A stretch of DNA of 64,000 bases from positions 2,666,001-2,730,000 of the forward strand of contig OZ257136.1 in the NCBI GenBank assembly GCA_965278995.1, read 5' to 3'. The position numbers and the translations under genes are program-made. The notes beneath the pieces are model-generated. The model was not told where the DNA came from. It did no database searches and saw only the letters and a program-made list of their open reading frames with translations. The DNA comes from JADJYF01 sp965278995. GTDB lineage: Bacteria; Pseudomonadota; Gammaproteobacteria; Ga0077536. Shown piece by piece: positions 26,726-35,127 of the stretch; positions within the stretch are counted from its first letter, which is position 1, and each line of letters opens with the position of its first letter.

Positions 26726-27511
26726 TCAGCCTCCGGTCAACCGCCGGAGGTAAGCATCGGCATCGATTTCTTCTTCCCGCGGGCGCCGGTTTAACAGGTC
26801 CTGAACCCGCTCGCTGTCAGAGTTGCGCAACTCCGCCACACTGCCGCACAGCAGGATTCTCCCATGATCGAGCACCGTGATGCGATCGGCAATCTTGAAC
26901 GCGCTTTCGAGTTCATGGGTGACCACGACTATCGTCATCTGCATGCTGTCGCGAAGCTTCAGGATAAGGTCGTCGAGTTCAGCCGATACGACCGGATCGA
27001 GACCGGCGGAAGGTTCGTCGAAGAACAGCAATTTGGGATCCATGACAATGGCGCGGGCCAGCGCCGCTCGCTTGATCATGCCCCCTGAAAGCTGAGCCGG
27101 CTTGAGGTTACCGAAGCCGCCGAGGTTAACCACCTCCAGCTTCATTTGCGCCATGATAGACATCGTCAGTTCGTCGAGCTTGGTGTGCTCGCGCAGCGGC
27201 AGCATGACATTTTCCGCCACGGTCATCGAGCTGAGCAGCGCGCCGCCTTGAAACGAAACACCCATGTTTTTGCGCAATGCATGCAGCTCATCGGCGGAGA
27301 TCGCGGTAATGTCGCGCCCGAGTAATTCGATGCTGCCGCTGGTTGGCAGGTTCAGTCCGAGCAAGTGACGCAGCAGAGTGCTCTTGCCAGAACCGCTGCC
27401 GCCCATGATGACCATGATCTCGCCGTAACCGACCGAGAAATCAACCTGGTCCAGGATCAGGCGAGGCCCGTAATGCGTGACCAGCCGACGGACTTCGATG
27501 GCGCCGGCCAT
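26726..27511 (-). CDS. mlaF: MlaF-family ABC transporter ATP-binding protein
   Basis: The ATPase of the MCE lipid transporter, 261 residues. Walker A is GGSGSGKS at 37-44, the signature is AQLSGGMIKRAALARAI, Walker B is LLFFDEPSAGLDP and the switch His is in VVVTHEL. The form VRRLVTHYGPRLILDQVDF at the start and SGGM in place of SGGQ are usual for MlaF. It overlaps mlaE by one base and precedes mlaD by 30 bases. The C-terminal extension with RPREEEIDADAYLRRL is short and charged. Confidence 0.94.
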   Translation of the reverse strand: MAGAIEVRRLVTHYGPRLILDQVDFSVGYGEIMVIMGGSGSGKSTLLRHLLGLNLPTSGSIELLGRDITAISADELHALRKNMGVSFQGGALLSSMTVAENVMLPLREHTKLDELTMSIMAQMKLEVVNLGGFGNLKPAQLSGGMIKRAALARAIVMDPKLLFFDEPSAGLDPVVSAELDDLILKLRDSMQMTIVVVTHELESAFKIADRITVLDHGRILLCGSVAELRNSDSERVQDLLNRRPREEEIDADAYLRRLTGG

Positions 27512-28323
27512 CAGCCGTTCAAGAAATAAGTGAACGCCATGTCGGCGAGCACAATGTAGGAAATTGCGAGTACCACGGCCCGCGTCGTCGCTTTGCCGAC
27601 GCCCTCCGCGCCACCGCTCACCATGAAACCGTTGGTCACGCCGACCAATGCAATCAGCATGGCAAAGACCACACTCTTGGCCAGCCCCTGCATGATGTCA
27701 TCGACCGTGATGAACGCCGTCGCCTGATCCCAGTAGGCGGCATAGCTCAGGCCCAGTTCGAGCTGGCAGAACACTGCGCCGCCGAACAGCGAGGCCAGAT
27801 CGGCAAACAGCGTCACCAACGGCACCATCACCATCATTGCAATCAACACGGGAGAGACGAGATAACGTACCGGGTTGATGCCCATGACGCGCAGCGCGTC
27901 GATTTCCTGGTTGACGGTCATTGTCCCGATACGCGCAGCGAGAGCGGAACCCGAGCGACCGGCGACCAGAATCCCGGTGATTAGCGGGCCGAATTCTCGC
28001 GTCACGGAAAGAGCGATACCCAGAACGACCTGAGTTTCGGCACCGAATTGTTTCAGTGTGTGGATGCCCTGAATAGCGAGCATGACGCCGATGGCAAACG
28101 ACAGCATGAACACGATTGGGAGTCCGGCAAGGCCTATCTCGACCATCTGCTGCGCAGTTGCCGCGATGCGCACCGGCTGACGCCGGACGCCGCCCCATAC
28201 TATCCAATACAGACTTTCGACGGTCAGTGCGAGGTAATAACCAAGCTCCTCGACCAGGTCGACGCAGGTTCGACCAAGCCGCTCGAGCATGTCCACCGCC
28301 GCACGCTGGCGAAGTTCAGCCAT
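27511..28323 (-). CDS. mlaE: MlaE-family ABC transporter permease
   Basis: The membrane subunit of the MCE lipid transporter, 270 residues with five or six hydrophobic helices. The family core is plain: GRSGSALAARIGTMTVNQEIDALRVMGINPVRYLVSPVL, which contains the coupling segment contacting the ATPase. The N-terminal amphipathic part (LGRTCVDLVEELGYYLAL) is typical of MlaE. The start overlaps the STAS gene by eight bases and the stop overlaps mlaF by one base, so STAS, permease and ATPase are translationally linked. Confidence 0.94.
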   Translation of the reverse strand: MAELRQRAAVDMLERLGRTCVDLVEELGYYLALTVESLYWIVWGGVRRQPVRIAATAQQMVEIGLAGLPIVFMLSFAIGVMLAIQGIHTLKQFGAETQVVLGIALSVTREFGPLITGILVAGRSGSALAARIGTMTVNQEIDALRVMGINPVRYLVSPVLIAMMVMVPLVTLFADLASLFGGAVFCQLELGLSYAAYWDQATAFITVDDIMQGLAKSVVFAMLIALVGVTNGFMVSGGAEGVGKATTRAVVLAISYIVLADMAFTYFLNG

Positions 28324-28648
28324 CCGCCTTCAGGCGCGCCTGCAGATCGGTGTGGATGGGAAATACCTTGTCCAGGCGCGCCAGTTCAAGCACGCTCAGC
28401 GCCGCTTCACTGACGCCGATGAGACCAAAACGCAGCGCGTTCTTCTTGGCCGTCTGGAAACCTTCGACAAGACTCGCCACACCCGAACTGTCGATATAGG
28501 AGACGGCACTCAGATCCACCAGCGTATGCTGGCCCTTGCTGAGGCAGGACAGAATCGCTTTGCGCGCTTCCGGCGAGCAGGAGAGATCGACATCGCCAGT
28601 CAGCAGGATGACGTTATAACCGCCTTCATCTTTGACTTGATAAGCCAT
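28316..28648 (-). CDS. STAS-domain protein (MlaB-like or anti-sigma antagonist)
   Basis: A 110-residue single STAS domain. HTLVDLSAVSYIDSSGVASLVEG carries DSSG at 53-56, the place where SpoIIAA/RsbV-type antagonists are phosphorylated. Two readings compete. Its overlap with mlaE fits MlaB, the STAS subunit that binds MlaF and stabilises the E. coli MlaFEDB complex. The gene 60 bases upstream, however, encodes a SpoIIE phosphatase joined to an RsbW-like HATPase, the classic partners of a phosphorylatable STAS protein. Both could be true, which would make it a phospho-controlled transporter subunit (inference). Confidence 0.88.
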   Translation of the reverse strand: MAYQVKDEGGYNVILLTGDVDLSCSPEARKAILSCLSKGQHTLVDLSAVSYIDSSGVASLVEGFQTAKKNALRFGLIGVSEAALSVLELARLDKVFPIHTDLQARLKADG

Positions 28649-28708
28649 CCGGGCGCGTCCTTTTGCAGCAGAGCTGTCTACTTCTATTGATTCGGCCGGA
28701 GGGCGGCA

Positions 28709-30382
28709 TTATTGAGCCAGCCGCTTGGTCATGCGCAGCACATTGCCGGTCTCGCCCTGCAAGTGCGTGTAGTCGCACTCGTCCATGATCTCATTGATGA
28801 AATATGTGCCCAGCCCACCTGGCCGCAAGTCGTCCAGCGGTCGTGGTCGTATGCGCGCGAAATCGACGGGCTCGGCGAAGTCAGTCAGGACGATTTCCAG
28901 CTCACCGTCATTATTATTGATCTCCAGCACGATTTCACCCGACCTATCGCCCTTGTACGCATGCTCCATGATGTTCATGCAGGCTTCGTTGACAGCAATG
29001 ACGATATCGGAGACGAGTTTTTTCGTGCAGGGCAGTTGGCCGGTGGCGAGCTGAACCTGCTCGCGGACCATCTTCAAGCGTTTCGGGTCGGCCGGAAAGC
29101 GCAATTCGAGCAGACTGACCTTGATCACGGTGGATTCGACCAGGACCAGCGTGATGTCGTCGTGCGACTTCAGGCCCGCCAGGCGCCAGGCGTCGACGAT
29201 CGCCGGCAACCGCTCGCTTCCAGCAACGTTCGCACTCGCTTCGAGCATCTGGCGCAAGCCGGCGTCGTCCAGTTCGCTACCATCGGGTCGCGTACTTTCG
29301 CTCAAACCATCGGTATAGAGATAGAGCGCGCCGCCGTTCAGCGCAATCCGACGGCACGGGTAGTCAATGCCGGGCAGAATGCCGATGGGCGGTTCTTCTG
29401 CCGCAAACGTCTCGAATATGCCGGGTCCGCAATGCAGCAGCGGCGGATGATGCCCGCCATTGGCCAGTTCCACCTCGCGCCGGTCGGCGCTGAGATAGCC
29501 CGCAACTATCGTCACGAACATGCCCATGGTGGCGGTCTCGCAGACTTCCTCATTGACCCGCGTAAGCAAGGTGCCGGCGTCTTTCTCGGTCTTGGCTAGA
29601 CACCGAAGTACGCTGGTGGTCTTGGCCATCAGCAGCGCCGCGTTCATCCCTTTGCCGGAGACATCGGCAAGCGCGAAATAGATGCGTCCATCCGGAAGCT
29701 GAAGAAAATCATAGAAGTCGCCGGAAACTTCGCGCGCCGGAATGTTCAGACCGTGGATCGGAAAGCCCGGCAGTTGCGGACGCGGCAACAAACTTTCCTG
29801 GATCTGGCGCGCCAGTTCGAGCTCTTTACGCACCCGTTCCTGCTCGACCAGCTCTTCTGCCATACGCGCATTGTGGATGGCGAGCGCGGCGGCGGAGGCA
29901 ACGGTCGTCGCCAGCTGCATGTCGTTCATGTCGAACAAGCCGTCGGCCGTCCGCTTGTTGAGCAATTCCAGTGCGCCAAGACATTTGCCGCGCACGGACA
30001 GCGGCGCACACAGAATTGACCGGGTAGCGAAACCGGTGTCGGCGTCGACGACCGCGGCGAAACTCGGATTCCGGGCCACGTCGCGCACAATCTTGGGCTC
30101 GTTGTGCTGAACGGTCTGGCCGACGATGCCCTGGTCGGGTGCGAGCCTGAGCCCGCGGATGTCGACCGGACCGGCACACTCACGGCAGATCAATACGGTA
30201 TCGTTCTCGTCGAGCAGAAAGATCGACGCCGCTTCGGCATTGAGATAGACCATGAAGCGCCCAATGGCGTGTTTCAAGGTCGCGTCGATATGCAATGAAC
30301 TTGCAAAATCATGGGTCAGCCGCGCCAGGAAGACGGCCGCCTGGTCCGGTTCGCCGGTCAGGATGGCGCCAGCATCATTCAT
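28709..30382 (-). CDS. GAF - SpoIIE PP2C phosphatase - HATPase (RsbU/RsbW-like) regulator
   Basis: A 557-residue cytoplasmic three-part regulator. A GAF sensor spans about 22-160 (SIFLLDENDTVLI, GIVGQTVQHNEP). A coiled-coil linker (about 165-195) leads to a SpoIIE-type PP2C domain, about 205-400, with GDFYDF at 221-226, ALADVSGKG with D240, and the late NGGHHPPLLH and LYTDGLSE motifs. A HATPase_c_2 domain (about 430-555) has VNEACMNIMEHAY as N box and RPGGLGTYFI as G2 box; its G1 segment DFAEPVD lacks the usual Gly. Phosphatase and kinase-like domains in one chain are the two opposing activities of a partner switch. The ATG overlaps the DUF1841 stop (ATGA); the frame opens further upstream, but this start matches the GAF family. 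Confidence 0.9.
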   Translation of the reverse strand: MNDAGAILTGEPDQAAVFLARLTHDFASSLHIDATLKHAIGRFMVYLNAEAASIFLLDENDTVLICRECAGPVDIRGLRLAPDQGIVGQTVQHNEPKIVRDVARNPSFAAVVDADTGFATRSILCAPLSVRGKCLGALELLNKRTADGLFDMNDMQLATTVASAAALAIHNARMAEELVEQERVRKELELARQIQESLLPRPQLPGFPIHGLNIPAREVSGDFYDFLQLPDGRIYFALADVSGKGMNAALLMAKTTSVLRCLAKTEKDAGTLLTRVNEEVCETATMGMFVTIVAGYLSADRREVELANGGHHPPLLHCGPGIFETFAAEEPPIGILPGIDYPCRRIALNGGALYLYTDGLSESTRPDGSELDDAGLRQMLEASANVAGSERLPAIVDAWRLAGLKSHDDITLVLVESTVIKVSLLELRFPADPKRLKMVREQVQLATGQLPCTKKLVSDIVIAVNEACMNIMEHAYKGDRSGEIVLEINNNDGELEIVLTDFAEPVDFARIRPRPLDDLRPGGLGTYFINEIMDECDYTHLQGETGNVLRMTKRLAQ

Positions 30383-30807
30383 GCGAGGCACTGCCGGATA
30401 CAGGCGAGATACGCCACGTCGTCGGGCGCGCGGCCATGACGAGCGGCCTGCGAAAGTGCGCGGGCGAGACAATCCATGACCTGATGTTCGGCCTCATGGG
30501 CATCTTTATCCTGACCGACCAGACGCTGAAAGAGACTCAGGATGCCGGGCGGGCGGTCCGTCTGCAACTGTTCGGCCAGCGCGATGTGCAGACCCATGTG
30601 CAGAAACGGATTGGCGCGGGCATCGTCACCGCCATCATCGTGAGCCAGCGCCAATGGCGCGCGCGCCAGCAGGTCGTGGTATTCCGGATGAGCGCGGATG
30701 ATCTGCGCGACCAGGCTTTCCAGCGGCGTCATTGCGCGACCTTCCGAAAGCTTCCGCCAGACCTGCAGAAAGAAACTTCGCGCTTCGTCGCGTGTCTCGA
30801 CGAACAT
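30379..30807 (-). CDS. DUF1841 family protein
   Basis: A 142-residue protein of unknown function, common in gammaproteobacteria beside nth. The body has FVETRDEARSFFLQVWRKL, LESLVAQIIRAHPEYHDLL and NPFLHMGLHIALAEQLQTDRP, all usual for DUF1841. The start at 30807 shares one base with the nth stop (TGATG) and gives the family length; an open frame 23 codons longer runs into nth. It is followed with a four-base overlap by the GAF/SpoIIE regulator gene. The linkage to nth is conserved elsewhere, so it need not be part of the regulator. Confidence 0.85.
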   Translation of the reverse strand: MFVETRDEARSFFLQVWRKLSEGRAMTPLESLVAQIIRAHPEYHDLLARAPLALAHDDGGDDARANPFLHMGLHIALAEQLQTDRPPGILSLFQRLVGQDKDAHEAEHQVMDCLARALSQAARHGRAPDDVAYLACIRQCLA

Positions 30808-31469
30808 CAGGTGGACTCCGCCAATGCGTGCTTGTCGCGCCATCCACACACGTCGTAGACAACACAGGCTGCGCACCGCGGGCGGCGTGCCGTACAGGTA
30901 TAGCGGCCGTGCAGAATCAACCAGTGGTGCGCGTGCAGCCGATAAACCGGCGGAACGCGCTTCAACAAGGCCATCTCAACGGCCAGCGGCGTTTTGCCGG
31001 GCGCCAGGCGGGTACGATTGGCGACACGGAAAATATGCGTATCGACGGCGATGGTCGGCTCGCCGAAAGCAATGTTCAAGACCACGTTGGCGGTCTTGCG
31101 ACCGACACCGGGAAGCTGTTCCAGCGCTGCACGCTCGCCAGGAACATCACCGTCATGATCTTGCAGCAGGATGCGGCAAGTCGCGATGACGTTTCTCGCT
31201 TTGGTGTTGAACAGACCGATGGACTGGATGTGGCGCTTCAGGCCGGCTTCGCCGAGTGCGAGCATGGCGCCGCAATCCGGCGCCAGATCAAACAAGCCAC
31301 GTGTGGCCTTGTTGACGCTGATATCGGTGGCCTGGGCCGAAAGCATGACAGCGACCAGCAACTGAAAGGTCGAGCTGTAGATCAGTTCCGTCGCCGGTTT
31401 CGGGTTGTTTTCGGCAAGACGCTCGAAAAATGTCGCGCGTTCACGCGGGTTCAGACCAGCACGACTCAT
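30807..31469 (-). CDS. nth: Endonuclease III
   Basis: A base-excision-repair glycosylase/AP lyase for oxidised pyrimidines. The 220 residues contain the helix-hairpin-helix LPGVGRKTANVVLN with catalytic Lys125, the catalytic Asp143 in AVDTHIFRV, and the C-terminal 4Fe-4S cluster Cys192-X6-Cys199-X2-Cys202-X5-Cys208. The gene overlaps the upstream ferredoxin gene by four bases and shares one base with the DUF1841 gene, a tightly coupled set also seen in related bacteria. Confidence 0.96.
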   Translation of the reverse strand: MSRAGLNPRERATFFERLAENNPKPATELIYSSTFQLLVAVMLSAQATDISVNKATRGLFDLAPDCGAMLALGEAGLKRHIQSIGLFNTKARNVIATCRILLQDHDGDVPGERAALEQLPGVGRKTANVVLNIAFGEPTIAVDTHIFRVANRTRLAPGKTPLAVEMALLKRVPPVYRLHAHHWLILHGRYTCTARRPRCAACVVYDVCGWRDKHALAEST

Positions 31470-31849
31470 GTGCGGGTCTGCCGACGGCGCCGGGCTTCCG
31501 TGACTTCGCGCTGAAGTTCCATGGCGCTCATGCCCGCTGCATCGACCATTGCGCTAACGACATCGGCGCGGGCGTGCAAAGGGGGCCGGGTGTCATGACG
31601 TGCTTGCGCTGCCGGCGCGCGCGCTGCCGCGGTTGCTGCCGCCTCGGCCGATTGTGCATGGAGTTCGATGCAATCAGTCGGACACACCGCAACGCACAGG
31701 TCGCAGCCCGTGCACCAGCGCGCGATTACGGTATGCAGATAGCCGGCAGCGCCGACGATTGCATCGACCGGGCAGACCTGGATGCAGCGCGTACAGCCAA
31801 TGCAGTCTCCCTCGACGATTCGGGCGACCTGCATGGCGCACGTCGACAC
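31466..31849 (-). CDS. Short RnfB-like 2x[4Fe-4S] ferredoxin
   Basis: A 127-residue protein with two 4Fe-4S motifs, Cys16/19/22/26 and Cys46/49/52/56, closely like the ferredoxin part of RnfB (CIGCTRCIQVCPVDAIVGA, CTGCDLCVAVCPTDCIEL). It lacks the N-terminal membrane helix and the first CxxCxxxxC domain of full RnfB, and no other rnf gene is near. The C-terminal half is Ala/Arg-rich and ends in a charged helix. Similar short proteins are annotated RnfB beside nth and metG in relatives. The cluster of nth, just downstream, could be its client or partner (inference). Confidence 0.85.
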   Translation of the reverse strand: MSTCAMQVARIVEGDCIGCTRCIQVCPVDAIVGAAGYLHTVIARWCTGCDLCVAVCPTDCIELHAQSAEAAATAAARAPAAQARHDTRPPLHARADVVSAMVDAAGMSAMELQREVTEARRRRQTRT

Positions 31850-31861
31850 GGCGGTTTTCGC

Positions 31862-33910
31862 CTATTTGACCCGCATGCCCGGCGCCGCACCGGCATCGGG
31901 TTGAAGCAGAAAAATATCGCTGCCGCCAGGCCCGGCTGCAAGTACCATGCCCTCAGAGATACCAAAGCGCATTTTGCGCGGCGCGAGATTGGCGACCATG
32001 ACGACTTGTCGACCGATCAGGGTGGCGGGATCGTAAGCCTGTTTGATGCCGGCGAACACTTGACGCTTTTCGCTACCGAGATCGAGCGTGAGCTGCACCA
32101 GTTTGTCGGCGCCTTCGACATGCCGTGCATCGTCGATTCTCGCCACACGCAGATCGATCCGCGCGAATTCGTCGATCGTGATCTCGGGCTCGAACGGCGC
32201 TACTGGTGCCAGCGTTGCCATAGCAGTCGTGGTCGCTGTCTCTGCCGCAGGTACCGCAGGCTGCGCTTCCCGGCTTGCTTCTATCATCTGCTGGACCCTC
32301 GCGCGATCGACGCGCTGCATGAGTGGTTTGAATGTCGCAATACGCATATCGCTCGGCGTCGTGCCCGCAGCGTTCCAGTCGAGTGCTGTTCCGCCCATGA
32401 ATTCCTCGGCGGCGGCAATCGTGACGGGCAGTACCGGCTTCAGGTAGACGGCCAGTACACGAAACAAGGCAATGCCCGTGCTGCAGACGCGATGCAACTC
32501 ATCGTCCAGATTCGGATCCCTGGCCATGACCCATGGCGCACGCCGGTCGATGTACTGGTTGGCACGATCGGCCAGCGCCATGATCTCGCGCATCGCTCGA
32601 GCGAACTCGCGGCTCTCATAAGCCCCCGCCAGCGAGGCGGCCTGAGCCTGGAACTCCGCGAGCAATTCGGCTTCGTCGAGATCGGCGCTAAGCTGCCCCT
32701 CGAAACGCTTGCTCAGAAATCCGGCGCAGCGGCTCGCGATATTGACAACCTTGCCGACCAGATCGGCGTTCACCCGCAGTTCGAAGTCCTCGAAATTGAG
32801 ATCGATATCCTCGATCGCGGCGCCGAGCTTGGCGGCGAAGTAATAGCGCAGATGTTCCGGATTGAGATGCTCGAGATAAGTTCGCGCGGTGATGAAGGTC
32901 CCTCGCGATTTGGACATTTTGTGGCCGTCGACAGTCAGAAAACCGTGCACGAAAACATTCGTCGGCAAACGAAAATCCGCGCCTGAGAGCATCGCCGGCC
33001 AGAACAATGTATGGAAATACATGATGTCCTTGCCGATGAAATGGTAGAGCTCAGCCGTACTGTCAGGTGCGCAGAATTCGTCGAAATCGAGACCGGTGCG
33101 CTCGCATAGATGCTTGAAGCTCGCGAAATAACCGATCGGCGCATCCAGCCAGACGTAGAAATATTTACCTGGTTCATCCGGGATTTCGAACCCGAAATAA
33201 GGCGCGTCGCGCGAGATGTCCCAGTCCTGCAGACCTGCGGCAAACCATTCATTCAGCTTGTTGACGATACCGGACTGCAGGTCATGTTCCCGCAACCAGT
33301 CCTGCAACAGTTGTTCGAATGCGCCGAGGCGAAAAAACAGGTGCTCGGATTCGCGCAGCTCCGGGGTCGCACCGCTGATCGCCGACACGGCATCGAGCAG
33401 ATCGGTCGGCGAATAGGTCGCGCCGCAGACTTCACAGCTGTCGCCGTACTGATCGGGCGATTTGCAGCGCGGGCAGGTGCCACGGATGAATCTGTCCGGC
33501 AGAAACATCTGCTTTATCGGATCAAAAGCCTGGCGGATGGCCCGTTTCGCGATGTATCCGCCGTCACGCAGCCGACTGTAGATCAGCTCAGCGATGGCGC
33601 GATTCTCCGGTGAGTGCGTCGAATGATAATTGTCGAACGCAATGCCGAAATCGGCGAAATCGCGCTGATGCTCGGCGCCGATACGCGCGATCAGCGCTTC
33701 AGGCGAAAGTCCCTCCTGCTCGGCGCGCAACATGATCGGCGTGCCATGTGCATCGTCGGCGCAGACGTAATGGCAGATGTTGCCGCGCATTTTCTGGAAA
33801 CGGACCCAGATATCGGTCTGGATGTACTCGACCAGATGACCAATGTGTATCGGGCCGTTGGCATACGGCAGCGCGCTGGTGACAAGGATTCTACGGGCGG
33901 ATTCAGGCAT
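31862..33910 (-). CDS. metG: Methionyl-tRNA synthetase
   Basis: This class I synthetase charges tRNA-Met. At 682 residues it has the HIGH motif in YANGPIHIGHLVEY, the zinc knuckle CPRCKSPDQYGDSCEVCG, the KMSKS motif in DGHKMSKSRGTF, and a C-terminal tRNA-binding domain from about residue 570 (FEPEITIDEFARIDLRVARI) as in dimeric MetRS. The gene diverges from apbC, its common neighbour, with 110 bases between the starts. It heads the minus-strand run that continues through nth to the MCE operon. Confidence 0.97.
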   Translation of the reverse strand: MPESARRILVTSALPYANGPIHIGHLVEYIQTDIWVRFQKMRGNICHYVCADDAHGTPIMLRAEQEGLSPEALIARIGAEHQRDFADFGIAFDNYHSTHSPENRAIAELIYSRLRDGGYIAKRAIRQAFDPIKQMFLPDRFIRGTCPRCKSPDQYGDSCEVCGATYSPTDLLDAVSAISGATPELRESEHLFFRLGAFEQLLQDWLREHDLQSGIVNKLNEWFAAGLQDWDISRDAPYFGFEIPDEPGKYFYVWLDAPIGYFASFKHLCERTGLDFDEFCAPDSTAELYHFIGKDIMYFHTLFWPAMLSGADFRLPTNVFVHGFLTVDGHKMSKSRGTFITARTYLEHLNPEHLRYYFAAKLGAAIEDIDLNFEDFELRVNADLVGKVVNIASRCAGFLSKRFEGQLSADLDEAELLAEFQAQAASLAGAYESREFARAMREIMALADRANQYIDRRAPWVMARDPNLDDELHRVCSTGIALFRVLAVYLKPVLPVTIAAAEEFMGGTALDWNAAGTTPSDMRIATFKPLMQRVDRARVQQMIEASREAQPAVPAAETATTTAMATLAPVAPFEPEITIDEFARIDLRVARIDDARHVEGADKLVQLTLDLGSEKRQVFAGIKQAYDPATLIGRQVVMVANLAPRKMRFGISEGMVLAAGPGGSDIFLLQPDAGAAPGMRVK

Positions 33911-34020
33911 GATTCAGGTCAAACTTCGCGAGGCTGGGCCAGCCGGCAGGTGATTATAAGGAGCGGCGACGCGTGCGACCATTGGTATAGAATGGCATTC
34001 GAATCAGCAGGTCTCGCGTC

Positions 34021-35103
34021 ATGGACTCCATCGAAGAACGCTTGCGGCAGGGTCTTGCCGCCGATACCGATCCTTATCTGGGTACCGATCTGGTCAGTGC
34101 CGGTGCACTTATCGCCATCGATACCAGCACGGATCCGGTCTGCATCAAACTCGAACTCGGCTTTCCAGTCGCGCGCTATGGCGTAGAACTCGCAGCCCGA
34201 TTGAGTGCGGCATTGTCCACCGTCGGCGTAGATGTCGAGTTCGACATCCAATCGCGCATCCTTGCGCGCGAAGTGCAGAAAGGGACCAAACCCCTGCCCG
34301 AGATACGCAATATCATCGCCATCGCGTCGGGTAAAGGCGGCGTTGGGAAATCGACCACGGCAGCCAATCTTGCGATAGCGCTCCAGCAGGAAGGTGGCAA
34401 AGTCGGCGTGCTCGACGCTGACATCTACGGGCCGAGCCAGCCGCGCATGCTGGCAAGTCAGGGCCGACCGGAGAGCCGCGACGGCAAGTCGATGGAACCG
34501 CGCCTGAGTTATGGCCTGCAGACCATCTCCATCGGCAATCTGATCGAAGAAGATACGCCGATGATTTGGCGCGGGCCGATGGTCACCGGCGCGCTTGAGC
34601 AACTGCTGAACGAAACGCAATGGCGCGATCTCGATTATCTCGTCGTCGATCTACCCCCCGGCACCGGTGACATCCAGTTGACCCTGTGTCAGAAAATCCC
34701 GGTCAGCGGTGCGGTCATCGTCACCACACCGCAGGATATTGCCCTGCTCGATGCGCGCAAGGGCCTGAAGATGTTCGAGAAGGTGAACGTGCCGGTGCTC
34801 GGCATCATCGAGAACATGAGCGTGCACATCTGCAGCAACTGCGGACATGCCGAGCATATTTTCGGCGCTGGCGGCGGCGCTTCGATGGCCAAACAATACA
34901 ATATCGATCTGCTCGGGTCGTTGCCGCTCGACATCGCCATCCGCGAAGGCGTGGATAACGGTCGCCCGACGGTAGCGATGGCGCCCGACTCGGCTATTGC
35001 CGAGAACTATCGCCAGATCGCACGCCGCATCGCGGCCAAACTGGCGCTGCGGGCGCGGGATTTCTCGGCCCGCTTCCCCAAGATTGTCATCCAGAACACC
35101 TGA
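34021..35103 (+). CDS. apbC: Iron-sulfur cluster carrier ATPase ApbC (Mrp)
   Basis: A P-loop ATPase that holds and delivers Fe-S clusters in the cytoplasm. At 360 residues it has a short N-terminal MIP18-like domain (about 1-85), the deviant Walker A ASGKGGVGKST at 102-112, VLDADIYGPSQPRML, and the cluster-binding CxxC at Cys271 and Cys274 (ICSNCG). TATAGA at 33986-33991 could be its -10 box but no fitting -35 was found. dcd follows after 24 bases, as in related genomes. Confidence 0.95.
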   Translation: MDSIEERLRQGLAADTDPYLGTDLVSAGALIAIDTSTDPVCIKLELGFPVARYGVELAARLSAALSTVGVDVEFDIQSRILAREVQKGTKPLPEIRNIIAIASGKGGVGKSTTAANLAIALQQEGGKVGVLDADIYGPSQPRMLASQGRPESRDGKSMEPRLSYGLQTISIGNLIEEDTPMIWRGPMVTGALEQLLNETQWRDLDYLVVDLPPGTGDIQLTLCQKIPVSGAVIVTTPQDIALLDARKGLKMFEKVNVPVLGIIENMSVHICSNCGHAEHIFGAGGGASMAKQYNIDLLGSLPLDIAIREGVDNGRPTVAMAPDSAIAENYRQIARRIAAKLALRARDFSARFPKIVIQNT

Positions 35104-35127
35104 TACGGGTCGCGGGAGTCTACCGAC

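Noticed and set aside
31430..32986. Plus-strand open frame (about 518 codons) opposite metG and the ferredoxin gene
   Set aside because: It crosses two real genes antisense and has no recognisable domain.
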